NCBI GenBank assembly: GCA_032622095.1
Contig: CP136063.1
Span: 90,499,980 to 90,563,979 of the forward strand
DNA: 64,000 bases
Reading direction: 5' to 3'
Source: Siphonodentalium dalli
Lineage: Eukaryota; Mollusca; Scaphopoda; Gadilida; Siphonodentaliidae
Shown here: in pieces, positions 53,433-64,000 of the stretch
Numbering within the stretch: the first letter of the stretch is position 1
How the letters are laid out: each line of letters opens with the position of its first letter
Program-made: the position numbers and the translations under genes
Notes under the pieces: generated by a model
Told to the model about the DNA's origin: nothing
What the model saw: only the letters and a program-made list of their open reading frames with translations
Database searches by the model: none

Positions 53433-54553
53433 GCTGCCAGTCTCTATCTCCTAATCCTCTGGTGATTCCACCTACACATTTCTCAATATTTCCGTATCAT
53501 GTAGGTGACTAGGACAAGACAGTGCATGGACCAGGTTACTGCCAAGTCCATAGGTGTGGTAGTGCACAGCCTAATGTTATTGCTGTCTACTGTAAAGTGA
53601 ATGAGGTGTATGTGCACAAATGGCTAAATAATATAAGGAATATATGTTTTGGACGTTTCGTAGAATAGTAACAAAACTGTTGTCTAAAGCGGTATACGCT
53701 GATTACAACTCAACAGGCGTTAGCACGCTGTTGTATTATAAGCTAGAATAATTCAATTAAAGGGTGTCACAATGACAGCCTATTGTGACGTAGTAGAGTG
53801 AGTGAGTTAATGAGATCAGTAAACTGAGTCACTTTAGCAGCGTCTTCCAGACTGAACAGGTGTATTTCGCCAAATTTCCAGCACAGTTTTTGTGAAAACT
53901 GGGCATAACAATTAATATAAGATTGAATGTATTTAAGATGACATGTCAAAACGTCATATAACATTTTCGAAAATTATAAGATGTATAGCACTTGACATAC
54001 AATGCTTCCAGAGCGTTTTGCCCAAAGGGTTTTATCTCTGGTTTAACGCAGGTTGTTAAGTGTATACTTTTGTTAGCCGGGAGCCGCTGGGTTATTTTTG
54101 TGTATGTTATATGTAACACTGTATCAGAGTTTAGATTGTTTATAACATAATGTGTATGCCACATGGAAGCATGTCTTTTTGCTTAATTGATTAATTTGGT
54201 TTAGTCGATAAACTCTGAATCGTTCCACGGTTTCCGGTTTGTGTATGACTGTACATATCTAAATACCAATAAAGACGCACGCTATCTGCTATATATGTTT
54301 TAGTTGTATCTAGTCTAGCGTAGACTAATATCCTACATGCAGTTAATGAACACTATATTGGGAAAAATGTATACAATTATTGACTTTCGGAATTGGCCCA
54401 GAAGTGCTCAATATTTAGAGGCTACATCCCCTACCCCTTGAAATCCGGAATCTGGCTTTAAAAATGAAATTGAATTCAGGATCCAGTGAATAAGTGATAA
54501 GAATTTAATAATAAGGAAAACCGGCACATGAAATATGTTTGTATGCTGTTGAT
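53433..54553. other. About 1.1 kb with nothing assigned
   Basis: Minus-strand frames at 53767-53964 and 53946-54164 have no family likeness. No repeats recognised. Confidence 0.3.
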
Positions 54554-54667
54554 TTAACCCTTTCAGTGCCAGGGGCCGATCTCATCGGCCCTAATTTACA
54601 GTCTGTAAAATCGGCCCTAAAAAAATAAAAATTTGTTTTTTGGGTTGAATTTTTTTTTTGGGTATGC

Positions 54668-55751
54668 TTAACTGGTTCAGTGCTGAAAGCCCATATCTGA
54701 TGTCTCATTGGACTGTGGTTATGGGTCTGGTTGTCTCATTAGGCAATGATTATGAGTCTGGATGTCTCATTAGGCAATGGTTAGCGGCCTGGATGTCTCA
54801 TTAGGCTATGGTTATGAGCCTGGTTGTCTGTTTGTCAAAGTAGATTATCGATATGAGCCTGGATGTCTGATTAGGTTATGGTTGGTTATGAGCTTGGTTG
54901 TCGGCCGCCCTTAGGGCAAAACATTTGTAATTTTTCTCAAACTTTTCGCAATATAAGTACCTTTTCTGACAATTTTGTTGGTCGGCATCCATTCAAACTT
55001 CACAATGTCCCAATTTAATTATATATGTAACAATATTTCTGAAATATTACCTGACAAACGCTATTTTAATGATTAAACTAAACAAGAGTTGACTAAACAA
55101 GACAGTGTCATTGCCAAAGCCCATATCTGGGCTTCCAGCACTCTTAAATAGGGTCCAAATATGGGCTTTCAGCACTGAACCAGTTAAGCATACCCAAAAA
55201 AAAAACATACATATAGATTATTATTAAAACCGTATATCAAGGCACTATAAAAAAAAATTATTCAGTGACTTGAAAATTAAGTGGGCCTTTAATAGTAAAG
55301 AAAGGGTTAAGCATTCGTGGCACCCTGCAGACGATTCTTTCAGGAGATTCTGATTGCTCAGCTAATTATTCATTTCACTCATTAGTCAGATATGCGAAGA
55401 TACCACCTCCAAGTTAACATACTAATTAGCATATAATAATGCTAAGCTAATGAATGCATTCTCTGTCTGAATAATATGTCTGTAGCTAACCAGGCCCATA
55501 GGCATAGCCATAGCCTAATGAGACATCCAGACGCATAACCATAGCCTATTGAGACATCCAAGCTCATAACCATAGCCTAGTGAGACATCCAGGCTCATAA
55601 CATAATCACAAATGCATATATGGGGGTCAAATTTGAGAAAAGAGTGCAAATTATCAACTCCGAGCATAAAATCCAATAATTTTCTGTTTGTTGAAATATA
55701 TATACGCATTTTATTACGTGTATGTAGGATATTTAGCAGCGAACCAGTTAA
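54668..55751. mobile_element. Foldback-like transposon with inverted minisatellite arms
   Basis: Flanked by TTAA on both sides, at a site that is uninterrupted in the 26308 copy. The left end is CTGGTTCAGTGCTGAAAGCC and the right end 'agcgaaccag'. A ~33-bp minisatellite (with 'tctcattaggctatggttat') occupies 54697-54900 and recurs inverted at 55495-55610. An inner inverted copy of the left end lies at 55160-55187. No protein frame, so non-autonomous. The interior holds the 55217-55492 duplicate. Confidence 0.7.
55217..55492 (+). repeat. Recent segmental duplicate inside the Foldback-like element
   Basis: Copy of 53157-53432. It includes partial M12 and M6 ends that make sense only at the 53-kb locus, so this is the derived copy. 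Confidence 0.8.
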
Positions 55752-56101
55752 GCATGCTATAGCGAATTTAAAAACAAACAACTGGTTAAAACCTTAGGGG
55801 CATGTTATAGCTCAAAACTATCACCAAGTATTCATAGTAATAATTTTGATGCCCATGAAAAACGTAAGATTCCCTGGCACTAAACCTACAAAATAAGTCT
55901 GGCACTGAAAGAGAGTAGAATATAAGAAAAAATTATTAAAATTGTAAAAAAATAATAACAAATGATGAAAAATTGTTAGGCCAATGCATTCTCTTATATA
56001 AATGCGAGGCGACCTATGGTTGACTCGCATATATAAGAGAATGCATTGGCACAGGGTATATGGGTTGATACAAAAATCGGACCTGGCACTGAAAGGGTTA
56101 A

Positions 56102-57060
56102 ACTAATAACAGTTTATTTAGTATTTAGTGCACTTATATTGGTCATTCCTTAAGGTCGCTATCCAACAGTGGTGGAGATTTAAACATAGGCCCTAACTGG
56201 TTACCGTATCATGGCCGTATCATGGTCGTATCATGACTTGTATGTTTATATGGGAATGTATTATGTTACTTCAGTGATCTTTATAGTGAGTTTATTAATT
56301 AATATCTATGTATTTACTCGATTTGGAAAGTGCAAAATTGTGATGAAAATATGACTGAGTTGTTGAATTTCACTATCAGCAGCATCCAGTTATGCAGTTG
56401 AAATCCGGCGTATGACACAGACGGAAAATTGGCATTCGGCTTCAAAGCACCCGGAATCTGGCATACGGAAAAAAGGGGGGGATGCTACAAGTATTGAGTG
56501 ACTCCACCGCCGCATTTCTCTTACAATACCTTCGTGGCTCTGCTCTAGACCGTCTCACTCTCCAGCTCTAACGATATGAGTTCAATTCATGGTGGAATCA
56601 TCTCTGAATTTCTATGCTATATTACTATCTGGGGGATTTGCCAGTTACTCCCCAATGGTCGGTGGTTTTGATGGGCACAATGGTCATTCTTCCAGCCAAT
56701 GAAATCACTGCTAGATTTACCTCAGTGCACAGACTTTCCCTCCACCAATAAAACTGGCATCGTTGTGATAATAGCCCTGGCTGCTGAAAGCAACATTAAA
56801 CACCAGTAAAATAAAAACAATTCTCTTTCAGTATATCTGTAGCATGCTGCAGGTGACTAGGGCTCAGTAGTGTATGGTCCAGGTGTGGCAAGTCCATAGA
56901 CATGCTAGGCTGGGTCTATTCACATGAACATTTCTAGTATGATGCATTAACGATGCATAATTGGCAGATTGCATAATGATAATCAAGGTTCACAATGGGC
57001 GTACATCACAATATTCATTATTTGGGAACTTCAATCTGAGTATGTCCCCATAGCAGATGA
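56102..57060. other. About 1 kb with nothing assigned
   Basis: Repeated 'ggccgtatcatgg' motifs at 56208-56238. No gene. Confidence 0.3.
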
Positions 57061-57186
57061 GGCCATGCAGAATGAGGTCCCCAGAGGGGAATTTGCTGAT
57101 GCTAGCCCGCTGTGTGGGGTAGCATCACTAAATTCACCCTCAGAGGACCTCATTCTGCCAATGACAGGCACCTTATTCTCAGGCAT
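57061..57186. mobile_element. M7 MITE, single hairpin
   Basis: Arms 'gaatgaggtccccagagggg' / 'ctcagaggacctcattctgc' and the outer end 'caatgacaggcacctta'. Confidence 0.7.
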
Positions 57187-57446
57187 GTAAGTAACACAAG
57201 CTTGGCAAGTGTATGCCTTCTACTTGGATAGTCAGTGTATGTCCACCTGATGAAAAACGAGTATTGGTCTTCATGGTGGCGAAAAGCTCAACCAAACCCA
57301 AAAGAAGATATTTCACCGGGCTATACCATGATTCAGCCGACACTTCAATCGTGATGTGAATTACGCGTTAGCACCATCCACTTATTCTACATGACAACAA
57401 AATGCATGGCTGAGCATAGTAAAATCATAGCATGAGTAATATGGTG

Positions 57447-57786
57447 CTGGATATTTGCAGAATGAGGTCCCCAGAGGGTGAATTTAGTGACGTTACCCTG
57501 CACAGCATGCTAGTATTCTGCATGGCCTCATTATGCATGGCCTCATCTGCTATGGGAGACCTTGACACAGGTTCCCAGAGTGAACTTTCTAAAGAAGTTT
57601 CTAAATAAACTAAAAAACTTGATAATTTGATAATAAAGATACTTTTCAGAGAAGATGAGGCCTAAGAAGAATGAAGGCCCCAGAGGGTGAATTTAGGTAC
57701 CGGTATGCTAACCCGCTGTGCTGTCACTAAATTCATCCTCTGAGTCTGAGAACCTCATTCTGCAAATGTTCACACCATATATTTTG
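57447..57786. mobile_element. MITE M7, long form, diverged
   Basis: Two hairpins separated by about 120 bp with 'tcagagaagatgaggcctaa', as at 51040-51060. Outer ends degraded. Confidence 0.65.
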
Positions 57787-57866
57787 AGTCCTGTCGATGA
57801 CCAATATTTACCTTTTGACTGGAAAACCAATATATTTAGTGTCCAGGCAAATGATAAAATATTTAT

Positions 57867-58119
57867 TTAACCCTTTAATGACTAAGTTTTCTGAAATTTT
57901 GCAAAAACCCTGTGCCAATGCATTCTCTTATCTATGCGAGTCTCCCATATATAAGAGAATACATTGCCCTGACAATATTTACCTTGACCTTGTAAGCCAG
58001 TGCATTATCTTATATATGCAAGGCTCCCTATGGGAGACTCACATATACTAGTATAAGAGAATGCACTGGCACAGGATATTTAATGCTGCCTGCATCAGCT
58101 CCCGTCATGAAATGGTTAA
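57867..58119. mobile_element. MITE M4, inverted copy
   Basis: TTAA at both ends, with two shared hairpins (57914-57965 collapsed; 57998-58072). The right end is 'cccgtcatgaaatggttaa'. Confidence 0.75.
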
Positions 58120-58266
58120 TGGTAATAGGGTTAAAGGGACATACAAATAATAAAAGGCAGGGAATGAAGAAGCATGAAAACAGCACATTTGCTGCATTTC
58201 AATCTGTTTGTATTACTTCACATCAGGGATGGGGCGATTACATGGCTAACGTATTTTATTAAAATA

Positions 58267-58440
58267 CAGTAATGCCCTATATAATCGACTCCTTAACCAC
58301 AGCAGAATTATGGGTAATTTTTCAGGATTTAGTTGGAAATATGGCTTCCCAATGAATGGCAACAAGCCATATTTCCGACTAAATCCTGAAAAATTACCCA
58401 TAATTCTGCTGTGGTTAAGGAGTAGATTATTTAGGGCATT
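58267..58440. mobile_element. M1 MITE copy 16, loop lost
   Basis: The left arm is shortened before the loop and the right terminal CTG is missing. Confidence 0.8.
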
Positions 58441-58830
58441 TTTATACAAATACTTTTAAATTTGATGATTACAAATACAATACAAATACTTTTCCCAGTT
58501 GATGTATTTGATTACATAATACAATTCATTTCTAAAATTAATCAAATACATTTTGATTACCTCCGATTACTTTCAGATGAAATATTGAAAAATTCATATT
58601 TTTTGTTATCATAGTGCTTTAAAAACAACAACAACAACAAAGTATTCTAGAATTCTTTTGTAATATGTAATCTAAAGTAATCAAAAAGTAATTGAAAATA
58701 CTCTCCAATTTTCAGAGTATTTCATTACAAATACAATACTTTTTTGGCTCCTGGAATTCTTGATTACAAATACAATATACAAATACTTTAAAATTTGTAA
58801 TCATTACAAATACAATACAAATAGAAAATA
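58441..58830. repeat. AT-rich repeat of 'ATTACAAATACAATACAAAT' type
   Basis: Motif 'acaaatacaatacaaata' recurs about six times on both strands with 'gtaatcaaaa' elements. Resembles a common class of AT-rich hAT-like MITEs; assignment uncertain. Confidence 0.5.
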
Positions 58831-58965
58831 TGATAACCCCATCCATGCAAGTTCACATTCCCCATCTAATTTCCACCCTATAGATCCCGAGAAAATGGGG
58901 GTTAACAGGAAATTGAGTTTGTGAACAAAAGACATGTGTGTCACCATGCTCAAGAAACCCATTGT

Positions 58966-59212
58966 TTAACCCTTTGAGTGCCAGGTCGATTTTTGTATCA
59001 ACCCATATACCCTGTGCCAATTCATTCTCTTATATATGCGAGTCGACCATAGGTCGCCTTGCATATATAAGAGAATGCATTGGCCTAACAATTTTTTTAA
59101 ATTTTTTTTTACAATTTTTTACAATTTTAATAATTTATTCTTATATTCTTTAACAGACTTATTTTGTAGGTTTAGGGCCGATGAGATCGGCCCCTGGCAC
59201 TCAAAGGGTTAA
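58966..59212. mobile_element. MITE M3, short form
   Basis: 247 bp; nearly the same sequence as 27083-27326 and in the same orientation, so a recent sister copy. Confidence 0.85.
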
Positions 59213-59564
59213 AAGATTTCAAAGAGATGAGATATTTTCAAATCAAATTATGACATATAACAGAATCTTATAGGTGAATAGAATTACATGTAGATATTTA
59301 ATGGCACTTTTATTGCATTTCTATTCCAGAACATCATAGAAAAAAAAATAGAGTTGCACTGAATAACTGTTTTTCAAGGCATATTTTTTCGATTGTGTTG
59401 CCTGGACAGATGTCTTATCTATTGGGAAATGTCATTGATAGGCTGAGTTCTGTGAAATACTGGTTAACTTCCTATTTGCTCCCAATTATTGCAGCATAAA
59501 AAACTTTACTCCGATTGCAAAGTAAGCATATCATTCAAGGGGTAGTGTGGTTGAGGGCCAATAT
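59213..59564. other. Spacer with nothing assigned
   Basis: No feature recognised. Confidence 0.3.
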
Positions 59565-59800
59565 TTCCAAAATAACTTCACATCAAGCATTTCTGGGATC
59601 TGTGATCCGACTTCAAATTGATAGCAGTTTAATTTGCTTGCCTTTGCATATGTCAGAGCAGGGGGTTTCGCTTAGTCCAAAATGTCCACAAATTTGGACA
59701 AACTGCAAAAAAAACACATTATGTGCACTGTTGGTTGGTTATTTGAAGAAGCAAGGCCGTTGGTTGTATGCTAGATATAACTACAATCAATAACAAGGCC
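59565..59800 (-). repeat. Dispersed repeat R2, inverted copy
   Basis: Reverse complement of 18995-19215. The 92-codon open frame over it is not conserved in the other copy. Confidence 0.6.
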
Positions 59801-60581
59801 TAGAGTATTAGATTGGAAATGCAAAAATAACAGCCATAAAATGTCAGTTTTCTTACCTGCATGCTAAATTTTATCGATTTCCTGGTAGTCCTGGATCTAT
59901 AGGGTGATCTTCACCAGTTATTGGCAATATCACAAGAATTCAGCAGTACGTCTTCACTAATAGTTATGATAATATTGACAATTTTTAGCATTTCAGACAA
60001 TTAGGACCGACAAAAAGCAAGCAAATGTCTACAAATTCATTGTAGAATTTACTATAAATATGCTGCCTCGGAGCTTCATAACTATTTATATCTTCTAAAA
60101 GTATCCATGGAGGTACTATAGAAATGACTGCTATACATGCATTCTCTCAGTCCCTTACTATTGTTAAGCCAGGAAATTTGGTCATCACCAGGTAGAACCT
60201 AGCTACTGACTAGCACCCCAGAATACCAAGGTACATAACCCAGGTTGGGGGAAATGAAAATACATGTAAAATTTGAATATTATTTGTCATATGCTTAGAT
60301 TATTTGTATCATTTTACTGTCTGATGGGCCTTTATATTAAATTACCTCATTCTTCTGTAGATTGTTTTTTTCCGCCATTTTTATTTTGTGGTACTCATCA
60401 ACTGTAGACCCCATGATTCCTAGCCATGAATAATGTTTTTTATTTACATTTTTATGTGTACCCATACCATAGTATGATACATGTAGTGTCGATGTTGTTC
60501 ATATTGTCATAGTTTATTGAATTTTAAGGGCCACATAGCACTCAGAAGATTAACATTGAAGGCTATTTTTCTTGAGAGCTA
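59801..60581. other. Spacer with nothing assigned
   Basis: No supported gene or repeat. Confidence 0.3.
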
Positions 60582-60798
60582 CAGTAATGCTCTAAGTAAT
60601 CGACTTCTTAACCACAGCAGAATTATGGGTAACTTTTCAGGATTTAGTCAGAAATATGGCTTGTTGCCATTCATCGGAAAGCTCTCGGGGAGAGCTTTCC
60701 GATGAATGGCAACAAGCCATATTTCCGACTAAATCCTGAAAAGTTACCCATAATTCTGCTGTGCATGGTTAAGAAGTCGATTACTTAGAGCATTACTG
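60582..60798. mobile_element. M1 MITE copy 17
   Basis: Full-length, TA-flanked, arms nearly perfect apart from a 4-bp 'catg' insertion in the right arm. Confidence 0.85.
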
Positions 60799-60983
60799 TA
60801 GCTATACTGACCATCAGAGTATGGACTGTGTTAATTTATCTCAGGTTAGGGGTCCTAGGGTATTCCAATATTAAAGTGACACTCCTAGTACAAATTGGCA
60901 CTAGGACATTATGACCTATAAATTCCATTATCTCTAGAGTATGTCATTCCGATCATAGCTATTTACTATCACCAAGGGATGGG

Positions 60984-61373
60984 TTAACCCTTTACCCAAC
61001 AGAAGGGCCCTGTGCCAATGCATTCTCTTATATATGCGAGTCGACCATAGGTCGCCTCGCATATATAAGAGAATGCATTGGCTTAACACATTAAAAATTA
61101 TAATATTGTTAAAGAATGTAAGAAAAAATGGTAAAAAAAGATTTTTTTTAGGCCAATGCATTCTCTTATATATGCGAGGCGACCTATGGTCGACTCGCAT
61201 ATATAAGAGAATGCATTGGCACAGGGCATAGCTGTAACCATCACAATGTGGTCAATGAGCCGGTTCCAATGATATCCATATTTGTATGGTTTTATTGAGA
61301 CAGACCCAAGATAATTTAGGCTGTTGCAGCTTTATTTGGCCGGTTTTGGCCGGTTTGTTGGGTAAAGGGTTAA
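60984..61373. mobile_element. MITE M5, second full copy
   Basis: 390 bp, very close to 24099-24496, with both hairpins near-perfect and TTAA at both ends. Confidence 0.85.
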
Positions 61374-62739
61374 AACATCTCGTTATACCCGTTTAAAAAA
61401 AAACGGGATGTTTTATGTTATTGGTCCGGAGGTCCATCTGTTCCCTTTTAGTTTTCGGGATGATAACTTTAGTAAGTCTGAACTGAATGGAATGAAATTT
61501 GGTATGTTAGTTTACTAGCCCAAAATACAGGTCAAGTTCGAATTTGGGTTCCGCCCACCAGTTTCCACCAGAGTTATTGTCCTTTGTTGGAACTGGGAAT
61601 TACCACGTTGTATTTTACCATTCCCTAGCGGTACCCTTTTTAAATCCCTGTTGAAAAGCATCAGAAAGAACCAAAGTAATTGAGTCTTGATGAGAAAGAA
61701 AACTGCAAAAACAAAACAAAACAAAACAACAAAATTCGAAACAAGAAGAGAATTGAATGTGCAGAATTTATAAAAAAAAAATAAGATTGCCTTTGAGTTT
61801 GATGAGTACAGAATTTGTCTGTTGCATAAGATTAACAATTTCTTACCTGTCAGATACTAACGAGAAACATTATGGTAATTAGTAAAGACGTTTGGCATGC
61901 TTAATTAATCCAAGTTTATTCCTTTGTTCTATATTTACCTATCTAATTAATTGTCGAGTGTGTCTTAATTATGTAAGATGGTGAAATTGGTTGGCGAATC
62001 ACACTGCTGTATACAAGATGTTATTACATGCAACATTAAGAATATAATTCAATAACTCCCACAATAAGTTCGATTGGTACACTCCACTTTACCTTCTTTG
62101 AAACTTTCCCTCAGAATTCTTGAGTTGATTTGTTTTGTTTTTTTTCGGTTATTCTTGTCTTTATTTTGTTTATATTATTTATCTTTTGTGTGTGTTATTG
62201 TTAACATATTTTGATGAGCAGTTGAGTGGATTTGTCCGAAGGAATTTGGGGATTGCTGTTTCTGTACCCTTTGATGGGTTGCGTGTTGAGGTGACATATT
62301 CTCACATAAAGTTTACCATGCTGGATTATCTATACGGATATACACTTGAGAGGTTGATATTATAAATATTTAACTATACTTGCCAATAACAGCTATTAAT
62401 ATATAATGTTATTAATGAATATTAATGGACCAATTTCATATGTGTATTTTGTTACGAGCCATTACTCTGACATTCTGACATTATTTAACCCTTTGTTAAC
62501 CAGATCATTGTTAGACCAACTTGATCTGAGGCTGACCGCGACCTTGTCATAAAGTTTTTCACATAAATTCACACCTTGTGCATTTCTGTAGCACCAGTCT
62601 CTCATAATGCCACGTGAAATGGGTCATTACCATATATATTTTTTATACAAATATGGACACCTAGCTATTATTCATTTGTGCAAGTTCAGCCCCAGCTTCC
62701 TCTCGTCAGTCAAAACAACCAATCAGCCACCTGTTAATT
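61374..62739. other. About 1.4 kb; repeat-like start, otherwise empty
   Basis: A short palindrome 'atacccgtttaaaa/aaaaacgggat' at 61385-61410 and a block resembling the 28520/28756 repeats (61525-61590). The 107-codon minus frame (61515-61838) is Phe/Leu-rich from A runs and not supported. 62135-62365 is likewise doubtful. Confidence 0.35.
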
Positions 62740-62905
62740 TTAACCTTTCTATACTGAATGGATTCTCCCATCAGTTTTAGAAGTATACATTGGAATGGTC
62801 TATTATTCACTGGAGGGGTTTTCAGGAAAAATAAGCAGACAACAGATAATAAAAGCACAGAATGCATGCTATTTATTGGAGGGAAATGTTCAGATAATTA
62901 AATAC
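62740..62905 (+). mobile_element. M6 MITE, left two thirds
   Basis: Start TTAACCTTTCTATACTGAAT; runs through 'ttggaatggtctattattca' to 'aaatgttcagataatta', then leaves the family. Confidence 0.75.
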
Positions 62906-62986
62906 CCTGCAATGGGATAGAACTTGGAAGAATTATTGAGTATGACAAACATAATGAAATAATTGAGCTTACTCAGGGTTCACATT

Positions 62987-63340
62987 CAAGCCTGAATTTA
63001 GTTTGTCTGACATTTGCAGAATTAATGAGGTCCCCAGAGGTTGAGTTTAGTTATGCTATCCCGCACAGCAGGCTAGCATCACCAAATTCACCCTCTGGAA
63101 ACATCATTCTGCTCAGGCTTCAACTGCTATGGGAGATTAATATTATTTAGCTTAAGGTGTCTGACCTGTTCATGCCCTTTGGATATTTCGTCCTTAGTTG
63201 GAACTAACTCAGTTTTATGTTGTTTCGCCGACATCGAGTGTTGTTTGTAAACTTTAATCCTACTATGGGAGATGTTCTTCCAATAGTCACCCGATTATGT
63301 ATTTTATCTTAGGGGAATTAGGGGATAGAAAAACTGAACC
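62987..63340. mobile_element. M7 MITE, long form, right end missing
   Basis: Outer end 'caagcctgaatttagtttgt', one hairpin, then the long-form interior (63136-63340) matching 50870-51000. M6 lies just upstream, repeating the M6-M7 neighbourhood. Confidence 0.65.
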
Positions 63341-64000
63341 TAGGGGCCGACGAATCGGCAATTTCAACATCAAATCAAATCTCGAATCGAATCATGATAA
63401 TGATTTGAAATCGAATCGAATCTCGAATCAAATCTTTTTCAAACACTTTAGTAGATTCGCGGTACTGATCAGTGGGAGGTACATGTACAAGCAATAATGG
63501 GGGCAAATGTCAGATGATGTTTGTGAGATAACTCAGATTATGAAGGAGATTCATTAAACTTAATTTATATGACATGATATGAACAATATTTAATCACAGT
63601 TTAAAACAGTTTAATATATGAGAATGGCACATAATTTCATATTTTGTGCCACTGCCACTATGCGTGATTGAAGTTCGTGAAAAGTAAGCAGTTTGGAACA
63701 TTGGAGTCAATGGAGTTTGAATCGAGTCATTCCAAATGGAAACTCTTCAGCGCATGTACGCTTCACCCTGTCGCTCGTGCACAGCAGGCATGCGTGATAT
63801 CAATATTGCGCATCGTGACATGGGATTGACGCATACGCCATCAGGATTACAGGAACTGTAGTATCCCAACATGGTCCTTCCGTCAGAAAGCTGAATGGAC
63901 AACAATATTCCATTTCCCGGATAACATATAAGCTGTTTAAAGATGTTGGTCGGATGTGGAGACGACAAAATGGAGCCCAAAATGTTTATCTCCTATATAT
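63341..64000. other. Terminal region with TCGAATC-rich patch
   Basis: 63342-63366 'ccgacgaatcggcaatttca' also occurs at 18818-18842 after the LINE tail. 63370-63440 repeats 'tcgaatc' irregularly. No gene is supported; a 77-codon minus frame (63747-63980) is unassigned. Confidence 0.35.

Larger units (their letters stand above)
54554..56101. mobile_element. MITE M3, long form, split by a Foldback-like element
   Basis: Left part 54554-54671 and right part 55748-56101 together match the 26308-26769 copy; the join is at TTAA in 'gggtatgcTTAAgcatgcta'. One shared hairpin near 55980. Confidence 0.8.

Noticed and set aside
61034-61231. Open frames across M5 (both strands)
   Set aside because: The palindromic hairpin gives the same peptide on both strands (MRVDHRSPRIYKRMHW), which shows it is a structural artefact.

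Overview
The window looks like nuclear DNA from an invertebrate animal, probably marine, although the species cannot be named from the sequence. It is AT-rich, has spliceosomal-type exon borders and one metazoan-type S-adenosylmethionine synthetase gene. Most of it is decayed or nested transposable elements: non-LTR retrotransposon reverse transcriptases, Helitron-type ends, and many foldback MITEs. There are no operons, prokaryotic genes, CRISPR arrays or recognisable viral genes. Everything was read by eye, so repeat borders are good to a few bases at best, and family names rest on motifs rather than searches.

Layout. 0-4.5 kb: a decayed mobile-element protein fragment, a 798-residue LINE reverse transcriptase on the minus strand, and a Helitron-like 3' end. 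5.5-11.4 kb: two hAT-like foldbacks and two copies of a ~1 kb repeat, one split by a 5'-truncated LINE. 12-22 kb: dispersed repeats, a candidate host exon (15.0 kb), the first of 17 M1 hairpin MITEs, TTAA-flanked MITEs, a LINE tail (18.2 kb) and two rolling-circle-like elements. 22-31 kb: a duplicated exon-like segment, a minisatellite, TTAA MITEs, a tandem duplication containing M1, and a tRNA-derived SINE. 31-36 kb: duplicated 53-54 bp exon-like units around a higher-order tandem repeat (32.6-33.9 kb). 36.7-38 kb: an uninterrupted methionine adenosyltransferase gene on the minus strand, with a possible upstream exon at 39.8 kb. 42-46 kb: tail-to-tail Helitrons joined by an (AT)n tract, a tRNA-derived SINE, and a well-bordered candidate exon at 44.6 kb. 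46-64 kb: a triplicated segment, more nested MITEs, and a Foldback-like transposon at 54.7-55.75 kb with inverted minisatellite arms and a second copy of nearby DNA.

How it fits together. The only complete, probably functional protein gene is the SAM synthetase. Scattered exon-like pieces suggest plus-strand host gene(s) with large introns filled by transposons. The MITEs fall into two main systems. M1 is a near-perfect hairpin flanked by TA, as in Tc1/mariner elements. A second set (M2-M6, plus M9 and M12) is flanked by TTAA, as in piggyBac elements, and several of its families share or exchange a central hairpin. Nesting and apparent empty sites inside the window give a partial order of insertion.
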